DNA from: Victivallales bacterium
GTDB taxonomy: Bacteria; Verrucomicrobiota; Lentisphaeria; Oligosphaerales; Lenti-02
Direction of reading: 5' to 3'
Assembly: GCA_018648945.1 (NCBI GenBank)
Contig: JABGQJ010000183.1
Coordinates: forward strand, 1 to 12,048
DNA length: 12,048 nucleotides
Both the position numbers and the translations under genes were made by a program. This document shows, piece after piece, positions 1-7,509 of the stretch. Numbering within the stretch: the first letter of the stretch is position 1; every line of letters starts with the position of its first letter. Below the pieces are notes generated by a model. The model made no database searches. It was given only the letters and a program-made list of their open reading frames with translations, and was not told the DNA's origin.

Positions 1-318
1 CTTCGCCGTGACGACGGAGCGGGGTTCACCCTCCATGGGCTGAACGCCATCCTGCTGCCACACACCGGCTGGTACCGGGTGGACGCCCGGGGCAACAAGC
101 CGGGTGTGAACGCCCAGTTCACGCCCCCTGTGGAACAGCTGGCATGGCCAGTTGCCGAACCGGGCGAGATCGATCTGCCCGAAATCTGGGCCAGGCCTCT
201 CCCGATCGTCGTGGAGTACTTGCGGGAGAACAACTCGCTAGTAGACGCAACGCGCAATTTGCCAGACATTGAGCTGATCGAGACAGGGCACAACCAATGC
301 CACCACAGCCCCCGGTGA
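1..318 (+). CDS. Transglutaminase-like domain protein, C-terminal part (5' end outside window)
   Basis: The frame is open from base 1 to the TGA at 316-318 and gives 105 residues of a protein that begins outside the window. The fragment reads FTLHGLNA, then HTGWYRVDARGNK, then QFTPPVEQLAWP. This is the pattern of bacterial transglutaminase-like (cysteine-protease fold) proteins, in which His and Asp of a Cys-His-Asp triad lie in such segments. Here they are probably residues 12 and 28 of the fragment; the Cys would lie upstream. A GTG at base 79 could be mistaken for a start, but the conserved motif runs through it, so the gene is truncated by the window and not short. The tail (residues 60-105) looks like the ordinary family C-terminus. 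The enzymatic role of this subfamily (protease, amidase or crosslinking) cannot be told. It converges on the next gene, with 67 bp between the stop codons. Confidence 0.8.
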   Translation, partial: LRRDDGAGFTLHGLNAILLPHTGWYRVDARGNKPGVNAQFTPPVEQLAWPVAEPGEIDLPEIWARPLPIVVEYLRENNSLVDATRNLPDIELIETGHNQCHHSPR

Positions 319-340
319 CAGGCTTCTGTGTGACTTCTCC

Positions 341-367
341 GTCCCTTTGGTCCCTTAGGTCCCTTTC
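341..367. repeat. Three tandem 9-bp repeats, GTCCCTT(T/A)(G/C)
   Basis: Three consecutive 9-bp units (341-349, 350-358, 359-367) share the core GTCCCTT and differ only in the last two bases. They fill the middle of the 67-bp gap between two convergent genes. The period is a multiple of three, yet the array is outside any supported gene. No hairpin is evident, so it is not an obvious terminator. It may be a copy of a genome-wide low-complexity intergenic repeat, but only this one array lies in the window. Confidence 0.75.
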
Positions 368-385
368 CCTCGGGCACAGCCAACG

Positions 386-1141
386 CTACTGCGGGCCCCG
401 ATGGTACGTGCTGTCGCGCCCCCGGAAGCGTTCGCCGGTAGGGCCGGGCTCGGCCCCGGCGGGATAGAAATTGCCAAGCTCCTCGCTCCAGCGCAGCTTG
501 CTCATGGGAATGGCACCGCCATCGCTGAAGAGAACGTGGGGTTGGCCATCGGACAAGGGGGCATCGGCAATGTGGAGGCTGTCCCTGACCAACCATTCGA
601 GAGCCTTGCTACCCGCAGGCTCGGGCGGCAGCCAAGCCTGGTACTGACGGCGCAGGCGGTCAATCAGCGGTGCCTTCTGATCCTCGGCCACCAGCCAAGC
701 GCGGCTGCCACGGACCGCCTGGAAGGCATCGTGCGTGGCCAGGGCCAATTCCTTGTAGCGGCGTAGCCGATTCTCCTGGTCACTGGCAACCGTCCGGACA
801 TCCTCGGCTGCCTCGTGGACCTGGACCACGCCCGCCGCATCCACCGGCGCACCAGCCTCTACCCAAGCGCGCAACGACGCGTCTCCCCGCTCCGCCGGTT
901 CCTGGGAGACAGGTTGGATCGCGTCGAGCTCCGTCAGCAAACCACGCAGCGTCTCGCGGAACTCTTCGTATTCCGCCAGGCGGTCTCGCATGCGACCGAT
1001 CATGTAACGGCCATCTTCCAGCAGAGGCAGCGAGAGATCCCGGGCATTGTCATGCAGACGCTCGGGCTCTTCGACGGCCAGACGCTTGAGTTCGTCCATG
1101 GCACCACAGACGTCGCTGGCTTGGGTTGGGCGGAAGGTCAT
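386..1141 (-). CDS. Hypothetical protein, 251 aa, helical and charged, unrecognised
   Basis: I do not recognise this protein. The ATG at 1141 was chosen because AGGAG (1152-1156, read on the minus strand) lies 10 nt upstream. A GTG at 1171 would add ten residues but lacks such a site. There is no signal peptide or membrane segment. Residues about 15-70 are rich in Glu, Arg and Leu with a heptad-like look (LAEYEEFRETLRGLLTELD) and probably form a helix or coiled coil. A second charged helical stretch covers about 110-170. The C-terminal 55 residues differ in character: Gly, Pro and aromatic rich, with VLFSDGGAIPMSKLRW and GNFYPAG, suggesting a small separate domain. The gene converges on the transglutaminase-like gene and lies 217 bp downstream of the GH116 gene on the same strand, so it probably has its own promoter. 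Its existence rests on the length, the start signal and protein-like composition. The competing plus-strand frames look like shadows. Confidence 0.6.
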   Translation of the reverse strand: MTFRPTQASDVCGAMDELKRLAVEEPERLHDNARDLSLPLLEDGRYMIGRMRDRLAEYEEFRETLRGLLTELDAIQPVSQEPAERGDASLRAWVEAGAPVDAAGVVQVHEAAEDVRTVASDQENRLRRYKELALATHDAFQAVRGSRAWLVAEDQKAPLIDRLRRQYQAWLPPEPAGSKALEWLVRDSLHIADAPLSDGQPHVLFSDGGAIPMSKLRWSEELGNFYPAGAEPGPTGERFRGRDSTYHRGPQ

Positions 1142-1260
1142 CGGGCAGAAGCTCCTGGTTGGTTGGGCCACACCCTAGCGCCGCCATTGCTCGCCGCAAC
1201 CGTAGCGGGAGTGGGGCATGCCATCATTCCTCCCGCGCCACCGGAAGAGGGGGAAGATGC

Positions 1261-1273
1261 CGGCTGGAAGCCG
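1261..1273. repeat. Small perfect hairpin in a GC-rich intergenic palindrome
   Basis: CGGCT (1261-1265) and AGCCG (1269-1273) are perfect inverted arms around a GGA loop. GCCGG and CCGGC flank the unit on a wider scale (about 1259-1284). It lies in the 217-bp gap between the unrecognised gene and the GH116 gene. Translated on the minus strand, the surroundings read VGFQPAS, a phrase I associate with spurious proteins predicted over intergenic repeats in some bacterial genomes. It is therefore probably an interspersed intergenic repeat. Only one copy is present here, so repetition is not shown. Confidence 0.35.
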
Positions 1274-1306
1274 ACGCTCCCGGCCATGGCTCCGGCTCCC
1301 AGGTAG

Positions 1307-1327
1307 GTGCGCCGGGCCCCGGTGCAC
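1307..1327 (-). terminator. Possible 3' hairpin after the GH116 gene, without a T-tract
   Basis: GTGCGCCGGG and CCCGGTGCAC form a near-perfect palindrome with one G-T pair, 31-51 nt beyond the GH116 stop codon in the direction of transcription. No run of T follows on the minus strand, so it is not a canonical intrinsic terminator. It could stabilise the mRNA 3' end or be incidental in GC-rich DNA. Confidence 0.3.
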
Positions 1328-1358
1328 TCTCCCTCCCTATTCCCGCGCAGCGTACGGG

Positions 1359-3776
1359 TCAGGAGACCTCCCACTTCGCCACCGGGATCTCGCCTGAGGC
1401 GACCTCCAGGAACGCCTTTCCATCCCGGCGACCGACCGTGCCGTAGCCGGTGGCAGTGCTGATGAACGCGCGGAAATCGCCATCGACAGTGGGTGCCAGA
1501 TGCATGGTGCGAGTCACCGCGTCGTAGCGGGCACCGGAGAGCGCCCCGAGCATAGCGTAGGAACTCATGGCACGGGCGTACCAGTGGCCGCATTCGTATT
1601 CGTTGAAGGGATTGCGCACCCGGCCATCGTAGCGGTCACGGCACGCGCGGACGATTTCCAGCCCTTCCTTGACCTGCCCCAGGCGCATCAGGTGGGCGGC
1701 GACCTGGTACTCGATCCCGGTCCAGACCTCGTTGCTGTAGACGAAGGGCAGGGACAACTCGCCGCCCTTGGGCCAGGAGCAGAGGAGCAGACCGCCCTCC
1801 CCTGCCACCGCATAGGTGGGGCGTTGGGGATTGGCATGGGCCTCCAGATCGTGGCGCAGGTTATACCGATGGATGGCCAGTAGATGGCTGCGCACCTTGG
1901 CCTCATCCAGAATCTCGCCCACGCCGCAGACATCGGCCAGCCATGCGCCCAACACGCCGTCCGACAGGCAGCCAGTGCCGTATTGGTACTTCGGGCCTTC
2001 CTTCTCCAGCAGCGCACGGGCTTCCGGAGAGTAGTTCATGCGAATCCCCACCTTCACCTCGGTGGGATCGGGCGCGGACAACCCCTGCCACTGAATCTGC
2101 TGGATGAAATACTCGCCGTCGAACAGCTCCTCCTCTAGGAAGGCGCGACCGCGCTCGTAGAGCTCCGCATAGCGCGTCGCGTCTTCACCAAGGGCCTCCC
2201 CCATCAGCACAGCCGCCTTGAGGGCACCGAGGTAGAAGGAGGAGCACATGCCGTCGGGTCCCCAGAACTCGATGTCGTAGGTGTTGTGATGCGGCTCGTC
2301 CAGGACACCCCGACCACGCGGATCCCAGGTGGTGATGCAGTAGTCCAGGCTCTGCCGAATCCGCGGCCATAGCTCTGCCAGCCACGCCTGATCGCCCGAG
2401 ATACGCCACTCGCGGAACGCCTTCATGATGCCACCAAGCTGTCCGTCCGCCGCCGCGTGGAAGTCATGATCGGGGGGACGAATCGGGAGCGAATCGCGGA
2501 AGGTCTGGTGGCCCCGCTCATCCTGGGACACCTGGTATTCGGTCTCGCGCAGGGACCGTTCCAGTTCGGGGAAGAGGTGGGGGATGGCTTGCGCGTAGTT
2601 CCAGACGTGGGTGCAACTGCCCAAGCAACAGCCACTACCATCGCTACAGCCCTCCCAACCCCAGAACCGCCCGTCCGTCTGCCGCAGACAGGTGGGGGAT
2701 TTGAGGATGGTCAGGTTGGCCGCCACGGCTTCCACCACTTCGGCAGGCAGCGTGGTGTCGTAGAAGCGGTCGCGGAAACAGGCCGAATCCGCACGCAAGG
2801 CGGCGTAGTCTCTGCACCAATGGGCGGCCACGTCCTGGATGCTGTCGAACTTCCCGGCGTACCAGGGCTGGTAGTTCGGCGTGCAGCCGTCCTGACAGGT
2901 GCAGTCCCCACCCCCGACCCGGAGACTGCTGTGCGGCACGTACCAGCACAGCAGGAGCCGGATCGTGCGCGACTCGCCCGGGGCCAGTTCCAGCGGCACA
3001 TAGAGGCTTGCGCCACTGCTCGGCTCCCCTTCGGCATGTGGGGCACGCGAAGGCGTGTCCCCGGTGCTCACCGCTCGCCAGAGCATGGTCAACGAATCGA
3101 ACCAGCCACCTCGGAACCAGGCCAGATCCACCTTGGCTTCGGCACCCGGCACACAGGCGGCAAATGCGGCCTCCCGCCAGGGGTCCTCTGCCGTGCCCTT
3201 CTGCCCCAACAGGAAGCCATCGGGCATGGCCTCGATTCGCGCGCCACCGCCGTCCTTCTCGGTCAGGAAGTTGGCCGCGTGGAAGGAGTAGACTGCCTCC
3301 AGCGGGCCGTCGCTGGTGTTGGTAAGGCAGTACTCCAGCGCCGCCATGGGCAGGCTGCTGGCATCCGCATCGCCCGGCGCAAAGGGGGACCAGCCAGTGA
3401 TCTCGACCTGGACCGGGAGATCGGGGGTCTGCAACCCTACCGTGGCAAACGGGAAACGGGCGCTGAACTCGGCCTCGGCGAACCGGGGCAGGCCATAGCT
3501 CCGCCCGTTGCCGCCATTGCCTGTGCCAGCCGTACCGAACACCTTCCAGTTCGGCACGGGCCCCTCCAACAAGCGAGCGGTAGGCGCCCCCTTCACATGC
3601 AGCGCGGAGAATGCGAGCGGCTCGTGGTACACCTCGGGGCGGTGCCGCAGAGAAACGTGCGAGAGAGCTCCAGTACCCTCCAAGCACACCATGCCGGCAC
3701 CGATGCCGCCGAGAGGGAACGCGACCCGATCCAGATGCTGCCCGGTGTACGGGCCGTCAAACAAGCGGTCTTGCAT
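1359..3776 (-). CDS. GH116 family glycosidase (GBA2/DUF608-type beta-glucosidase or beta-xylosidase), 805 aa
   Basis: This is a retaining beta-glycosidase of family GH116, whose known members hydrolyse beta-glucosides, beta-xylosides or glucosylceramide. The order of motifs fits: an N-terminal beta-sandwich opening with FPLGGIGAGMVCLEGTGALS (residues about 20-40), NYQPWYAGKF (about 301-310), then the (alpha/alpha)6 catalytic domain with FWGWEGC, SCTHVWNYAQA, NTYDIEFWGP, GCLSDG and EVWTGIEYQ. By family position Glu375 (in WEGC) is the probable nucleophile and Asp501 (in TYDIEF) the acid/base. Their spacing resembles that of archaeal GH116. The ATG at 3776 is preceded by AGGAGA with 8 nt spacing. 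The frame stays open to 3935, but those codons run into the divergent promoter region and the neighbour's start. No signal peptide is visible, so the enzyme is likely cytoplasmic, acting on imported oligosaccharides or glycosides. The substrate cannot be read from sequence. It is monocistronic as far as can be seen. Confidence 0.93.
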   Translation of the reverse strand: MQDRLFDGPYTGQHLDRVAFPLGGIGAGMVCLEGTGALSHVSLRHRPEVYHEPLAFSALHVKGAPTARLLEGPVPNWKVFGTAGTGNGGNGRSYGLPRFAEAEFSARFPFATVGLQTPDLPVQVEITGWSPFAPGDADASSLPMAALEYCLTNTSDGPLEAVYSFHAANFLTEKDGGGARIEAMPDGFLLGQKGTAEDPWREAAFAACVPGAEAKVDLAWFRGGWFDSLTMLWRAVSTGDTPSRAPHAEGEPSSGASLYVPLELAPGESRTIRLLLCWYVPHSSLRVGGGDCTCQDGCTPNYQPWYAGKFDSIQDVAAHWCRDYAALRADSACFRDRFYDTTLPAEVVEAVAANLTILKSPTCLRQTDGRFWGWEGCSDGSGCCLGSCTHVWNYAQAIPHLFPELERSLRETEYQVSQDERGHQTFRDSLPIRPPDHDFHAAADGQLGGIMKAFREWRISGDQAWLAELWPRIRQSLDYCITTWDPRGRGVLDEPHHNTYDIEFWGPDGMCSSFYLGALKAAVLMGEALGEDATRYAELYERGRAFLEEELFDGEYFIQQIQWQGLSAPDPTEVKVGIRMNYSPEARALLEKEGPKYQYGTGCLSDGVLGAWLADVCGVGEILDEAKVRSHLLAIHRYNLRHDLEAHANPQRPTYAVAGEGGLLLCSWPKGGELSLPFVYSNEVWTGIEYQVAAHLMRLGQVKEGLEIVRACRDRYDGRVRNPFNEYECGHWYARAMSSYAMLGALSGARYDAVTRTMHLAPTVDGDFRAFISTATGYGTVGRRDGKAFLEVASGEIPVAKWEVS

Positions 3777-3810
3777 GGGAATGGTCTCCTGTAGCTGTGG
3801 GTGCTCCCGC

Positions 3811-3839
3811 CAATAGACCGCCAGGTTCGCCAGTGTCAA
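3811..3839 (-). promoter_or_regulatory. Candidate sigma-70-type promoter for the GH116 gene
   Basis: On the minus strand a perfect -35 hexamer TTGACA (3839-3834) is followed after 17 bp by a poor -10, CTATTG (3816-3811; shifting by one base gives TATTGG with 18 bp). Transcription would start near 3803, leaving a leader of about 27 nt with the ribosome site in it. It lies in the 160-bp divergent space shared with the reductase gene, so a regulator bound here could act on both. The weak -10 keeps confidence low. Confidence 0.3.
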
Positions 3840-3936
3840 CAGAACCCCATGGAACCAAGGGTGGCGGTGCCGCATCAGACGCACTACCGTTACCTGGCCC
3901 ATGTGCTCCCTTCCATCCCGACCCCGGAGACTCACG

Positions 3937-4929
3937 ATGTACGATGCCGCTTCCTCTCGCTACGACAACATGACCTACCGCCGCTGCGGCAGCAGCGGGC
4001 TCAAGCTCCCTGCCGTATCCCTTGGCCTTTGGCACAATTTTGGTGGCGTAGACACGCTGGAGAACGCCCGCGAGATGCTCCTCGGCGCCTTCGACATCGG
4101 GGTCACCCACTTCGATCTGGCCAACAACTACGGCCCTCCTCCCGGCTCCGCCGAGGCGACCTTCGGGACGATCCTCAAGCAGGATCTCGCCAGCTACCGG
4201 GATGAACTGATCATCTCCAGCAAGGCTGGCTATCTCATGTGGCCGGGACCCTACGGCGAATGGGGCTCGCGCAAGTACCTGGTGGCCAGCCTGGACCAGA
4301 GCCTGAAACGCATGGGCCTGGAGTACGTGGACATCTTCTACCACCACCGGCCCGATCCCGATACGCCGCTGGAGGAGACCATGCAGGCCCTGGACTACAT
4401 CGTCCGCAGTGGCCGGGCTCTCTACGTGGGCATCTCCTCCTACCGGGCCGAGCAAACCCGGGAAGCCGCCGCCATCCTCAAGGAGCTCGGCACCCCCTGC
4501 CTGATCCACCAGCCCTCCTACAGCATGTTCAACCGCTGGACCGAGGACGACGGCCTCTACGACGCACTTGCCGACGTGGGCATGGGCAGCATCGTCTTCT
4601 CGCCCCTCGCTCAGGGTATGCTCACCAACAAGTACCTGAAGGGCATTCCCGGCGACTCGCGCGCAGCCAAGCCCCACGGCTTCCTCAAGAAGGAAGCTCT
4701 CACCGAAGGCAAACTGGCACAAATCAGCCAGCTCAACGAGCTGGCCTCGGCCCGGGGGCAGACTCTGGCCCAGATGGCCATCGCCTGGGTGCTGCGGCAA
4801 CCGCAGATCACCTCCGCCCTGATCGGGGCCAGCCGCCTGGCCCAAGTCCAGGACTGTGTCGGAGCCCTGGACAGTCTCGACTTCACGACCGAGGAACTGG
4901 CCCGCATCGACGCCATCTGCGGGCAGTAG
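3937..4929 (+). CDS. gpr: L-glyceraldehyde-3-phosphate reductase (YghZ/Gpr-type aldo-keto reductase), 330 aa
   Basis: This cytoplasmic NADPH-dependent aldo-keto reductase of the AKR14 (YghZ/Gpr, also named MgrA) group is expected to reduce L-glyceraldehyde 3-phosphate and probably methylglyoxal-like aldehydes. Similarity to E. coli YghZ, judged from memory, is strong along the whole length, including LPALSLGLWHNFG-like, THFDLANNYGPPPGSAE, MWPGPYG and SLKRMGLEYVDIFY segments. The catalytic tetrad is visible as Asp60, Tyr65, Lys96 and His137. LIGASR (residues 295-300) is the usual C-terminal cofactor-phosphate site. The ATG at 3937 has GGAGA seven bases upstream; an in-frame ATG at 3901 lacks support. 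The length is close to the E. coli protein, which is slightly longer at its C-terminus. It is divergent from the GH116 gene, which suggests joint control with sugar use, but no regulator is present. It ends before a shared terminator. Confidence 0.95.
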   Translation: MYDAASSRYDNMTYRRCGSSGLKLPAVSLGLWHNFGGVDTLENAREMLLGAFDIGVTHFDLANNYGPPPGSAEATFGTILKQDLASYRDELIISSKAGYLMWPGPYGEWGSRKYLVASLDQSLKRMGLEYVDIFYHHRPDPDTPLEETMQALDYIVRSGRALYVGISSYRAEQTREAAAILKELGTPCLIHQPSYSMFNRWTEDDGLYDALADVGMGSIVFSPLAQGMLTNKYLKGIPGDSRAAKPHGFLKKEALTEGKLAQISQLNELASARGQTLAQMAIAWVLRQPQITSALIGASRLAQVQDCVGALDSLDFTTEELARIDAICGQ

Positions 4930-4945
4930 AGCACCCAACCCACAA

Positions 4946-4987
4946 CGAAAAACGCCTCCCGCCCGTCGGTTCGGGCCGGGAGGCGTT
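4946..4987 (-). terminator. Strong intrinsic terminator, probably bidirectional, between gpr and khpB
   Basis: AACGCCTCCCG (4951-4961) and CGGGAGGCGTT (4977-4987) are perfect 11-bp arms. They are extended inward by CCCG/CGGG around a short loop with one bulged C. Read on the minus strand the stem ends in a run of five T followed by CG, the layout of a Rho-independent terminator for the rpmH-khpB operon, which ends 20 bp away. Read on the plus strand it is followed by TTCTGTGTTC, a weaker T-rich tail, so it may also stop transcription from the convergent reductase gene. Confidence 0.88.
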
Positions 4988-5007
4988 CTGTGTTCGGTAG
5001 GGAGACC

Positions 5008-5511
5008 CTACTTGGCGCGCACGATCACCAGCTTGCGACCGTCACTGTCTGCCTCGAGGCTTTCAGTATCCACGCCATCCTCGCCACGCAATGTCATATG
5101 GATGACCCGCCGTTCGGCGGCATTGAAGGGGCCGATCTGCTTCTCCTCGCCCCAGCGCTGCACTTCCTTGGCGGCATCCCGGGCCACCCCCTCCAGGAGC
5201 GCCACATCGACGTTGGACCGCCGGTCGCCGTCGCGCGGCTGACGCTGGCGCTTCTGGTAGCCGTCGATCTCGAGAGACACCCAGTCGCACTTCTCGAAGC
5301 TCCTGCGAAGAACGCGGTTGAGAAGAAGCTCGAAGCTGTCCAGATAGACGCCCTTGCGGCCAATCAGCCGGCCGGGCTTCTCGCTCTTGAGCGAGAGGAC
5401 CAACTTGCCGTTCTCGTCCTTGGGTAGGACTTCTGCTTCGAACCCCAGAGTGCCGAGCATGCTCGACATGACCGAGATGCCTCGGTCTTGCTGTTCTTGC
5501 GTCACTGCCAT
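5008..5511 (-). CDS. khpB: KhpB/Jag family RNA-binding protein (KH and R3H domains), 167 aa
   Basis: This RNA-binding protein is of the Jag/KhpB/SpoIIIJ-associated type, usually encoded beside yidC. A KH-like domain is visible at about residues 45-85 with the loop GRLIGRKG followed by YLDSFELLLNRVL. An R3H domain lies at the C-terminus with PFNAAERRVIHM and the ending DGRKLVIVRAK. The Arg and His spacing (ERRVIH) is the R3H signature. The N-terminal Jag_N domain present in many Firmicutes homologues is absent, as is common elsewhere. The ATG at 5511 has GGGAG six bases upstream. A GTG at 5580 would add a low-complexity Ser/Ala extension and is less likely. It follows yidC by 87 bp and is the last gene of the operon, next to the terminator. 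In other bacteria the protein binds many RNAs and affects cell division and envelope control; that role here is inferred. Confidence 0.92.
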   Translation of the reverse strand: MAVTQEQQDRGISVMSSMLGTLGFEAEVLPKDENGKLVLSLKSEKPGRLIGRKGVYLDSFELLLNRVLRRSFEKCDWVSLEIDGYQKRQRQPRDGDRRSNVDVALLEGVARDAAKEVQRWGEEKQIGPFNAAERRVIHMTLRGEDGVDTESLEADSDGRKLVIVRAK

Positions 5512-5598
5512 GTTCAGTTCAACTCCCTGCAATGCCGACGATGCCGACGAACCCGCGGAATCCGGTTCCGAAGCGGGCACCAGTCAGGCGGTGGTAAG

Positions 5599-7509
5599 TC
5601 ATGCGGTTTCGGTACGTGCTTCACCCGAGTTGGCCTGCCTGGCCTTCTTCTTCTCTTCGAGTCGGCGGGTGATCAGCGTCTGGCAAATCGTCAGAAGCTG
5701 GTTGGTCGTCCAATAGAGGGTCAGTCCAGCCGGCATCCCGTAGAAGATCCACAGCATGAACAGCGACATGAACATCATCATGCGCCGCTGGCTGGGCTCG
5801 CCGGAGGGCATCAGCTTGTTCTGCAGAAGCATGCTGCCGGACATGATCAGCGCCAACGGCCGGATCGGCAGGCCCTCGGGCGAGAAGGCCAGCGTATCCG
5901 GCAACGAGAGGTCCGCCACCCACAGGAAGCTCGCCTGGCGCAGCTCGATGGCGCTGCGGAAGGTGTTGTAAAGCGCGAAGAACACGGGAATCTGCACCAG
6001 CATCGGCAGGCATCCCCCCAACTGCGAGACGTTGTTCTCCTTGAACAGCTCCTGCTGCTTGCGGTACATCTTCTGCGGGTCGTCCTTGTAGTTCTCCTTC
6101 AGCACCTTCAGCTGCGGCTGCAATTCCTGCATCTTGCGCATGGACTGCGTGCTCTTGTGGCTGAGCGGGAAGAAGATCAGTTTCACGCCGACCGTGATGA
6201 TGATGATCGCCCAGCCATAGCCCCAGGCACCGGAGAAGACGGTCTTGAGCCCCACCAGGCAGCCCAGGAGGAGCTTCGTGAGCCATGCCATCCAGCCGGC
6301 ATTGAAGAACATGAAACGGTCGATCCCCATCACCTTGTCCACGTCCCCAGGCATCTGGGTGAGAATCTGCAGCTTCTTGGGACCGGCATAGCAGCGGAAC
6401 GCAAGGGTGGTGCTGCCCCCCGGCTCCACGGTCAGATCCGGCAGCATCGCGCGCCCCCGGTACCACGGCATGGACACAATCTTCCGTCCCACCTTCACAG
6501 TCGGGTCTCCCTTGAAGGTCTCCAGCGTGGGAAGCGCGCCGCTGAAACTGCTGTCCTCGGGGGCAGCCACGTGGAACAGGAAGTACTGACTGTGAACGCC
6601 CAGCCATTGAGAGGGAGCCGTGCGCAGTCCCTCGCGGACGGCGGGCTTCATCTTGGCGAGCTTCCCGGCATCGAAGCCCTGGGGACGCTTGGCCCCGATG
6701 ACGGCGGACATGACGCCGCTGGCAGAGGACTGGCGGAACTTCCTGCGCTGGGGCGAGGTGGTCGATGGCAAGCCGCCCCCCTCCACGGCCAGCCCCGCGA
6801 GGATCACACTCTGTTCACTGGCGGCATCGACACGGATACTGTAATCGAACTGGTAGGGCACGGCGTCGCCGGCCATCGTCCACGCCTCGGTCAGCACGGC
6901 GGTCTCGCCCGTAGGGCCGGTGATCGGGCGCTGGATGCGCAGTTGCCCAGCGTTTTTCACGAGGACCTCGCCGGGGCCAGCTGTCCAACCCGCCTGGGCC
7001 AGATTCAGCGCACAGAACGGCAGTTCGGACCGCCCGATCACCACCGGGTCGGCCGTGGGGCCGCCCTTCTCGGCATCCGTGAAGTAGTCGTTCAAGACCA
7101 CGCTGGTCACGCCGCCCCCATTGGGATCAACGCGAAGTACGAGGGTACCGTCGGCAGAGACCAGCACCACCGGCTCGGCCTCGGGAATCGGCCAGGGCAT
7201 CTGGGCCTGCTCCAGCAGAGCGTCAGAGGTCGGCGTGGCGGCGACGGGTTCTGGCTTCGCTGCCGGAACCGGGGTCTCGGTCGGCACGTCCGCAACCTTG
7301 GGCTCTGCCTCTGGAGCAGCGGGATCGCCCGGCTTTGCCGCGGTTGGGTCCGGAGTCGCCGCCTGCTCTTCCGGTTGGGGAGCGGGGGCTTCCTGTTGGG
7401 CGGGGCGGGGCGTCGTATCGTAGCCCATGCTGCGCAGAATGCGGTTCCAACTGAGGAACAGCAGCACGCAGATCGCGATCCCCACAATTGTCGTCTTGTC
7501 AAACTTCAT
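5599..7509 (-). CDS. yidC: Membrane protein insertase YidC, 636 aa
   Basis: This inner-membrane insertase of the YidC/Oxa1/Alb3 family inserts and folds membrane proteins, alone or with SecYEG. Residues 6-23 form the first transmembrane helix. A Pro/Ala/Glu-rich linker (about 32-110) leads to the large periplasmic domain (about 112-375). The conserved insertase domain (about 400-620) carries five hydrophobic segments. Telling motifs are GWAIIIITVGVKLIFFPLS, LQPQLKVL, LGGCLPMLVQIPVFFALY and GLTLYW. The groove's positive residue, Arg in E. coli, is Lys443 here, a charge-conserving change also known in other phyla. The C-terminus is Lys/Arg-rich, as expected for a tail facing the cytoplasm and ribosome. 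The ATG at 7509 has GGAGACC upstream and overlaps the yidD end by 11 bp, suggesting translational coupling. The linker is long and compositionally biased but otherwise ordinary. Confidence 0.97.
   Translation of the reverse strand: MKFDKTTIVGIAICVLLFLSWNRILRSMGYDTTPRPAQQEAPAPQPEEQAATPDPTAAKPGDPAAPEAEPKVADVPTETPVPAAKPEPVAATPTSDALLEQAQMPWPIPEAEPVVLVSADGTLVLRVDPNGGGVTSVVLNDYFTDAEKGGPTADPVVIGRSELPFCALNLAQAGWTAGPGEVLVKNAGQLRIQRPITGPTGETAVLTEAWTMAGDAVPYQFDYSIRVDAASEQSVILAGLAVEGGGLPSTTSPQRRKFRQSSASGVMSAVIGAKRPQGFDAGKLAKMKPAVREGLRTAPSQWLGVHSQYFLFHVAAPEDSSFSGALPTLETFKGDPTVKVGRKIVSMPWYRGRAMLPDLTVEPGGSTTLAFRCYAGPKKLQILTQMPGDVDKVMGIDRFMFFNAGWMAWLTKLLLGCLVGLKTVFSGAWGYGWAIIIITVGVKLIFFPLSHKSTQSMRKMQELQPQLKVLKENYKDDPQKMYRKQQELFKENNVSQLGGCLPMLVQIPVFFALYNTFRSAIELRQASFLWVADLSLPDTLAFSPEGLPIRPLALIMSGSMLLQNKLMPSGEPSQRRMMMFMSLFMLWIFYGMPAGLTLYWTTNQLLTICQTLITRRLEEKKKARQANSGEARTETA

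Noticed and set aside
1138..1593. A 151-codon minus-strand frame over the GH116 3' end and the following spacer
   Set aside because: It overlaps GH116 in another frame and crosses intergenic palindromes; it has no ribosome site or family resemblance.
2457..3794. A 445-codon plus-strand frame opposite GH116, and other long frames within the same gene
   Set aside because: The register again matches GH116 codons, and GH116 has family motifs from end to end.
3777..3935. An N-terminal extension of GH116 by 53 codons
   Set aside because: The ATG at 3776 has AGGAGA at ideal spacing, the family starts there, and the extension covers the divergent promoter space.
3757..4938. A 393-codon minus-strand frame opposite the reductase gene
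   Set aside because: It is a codon-register shadow of gpr, and the reductase is unmistakable.
5532..5549. Two 9-bp copies of ATGCCGACG before khpB
   Set aside because: Two copies of a short GC-rich unit, in what may be an alternative Ser/Ala-rich N-terminus, are too little to call a functional repeat.
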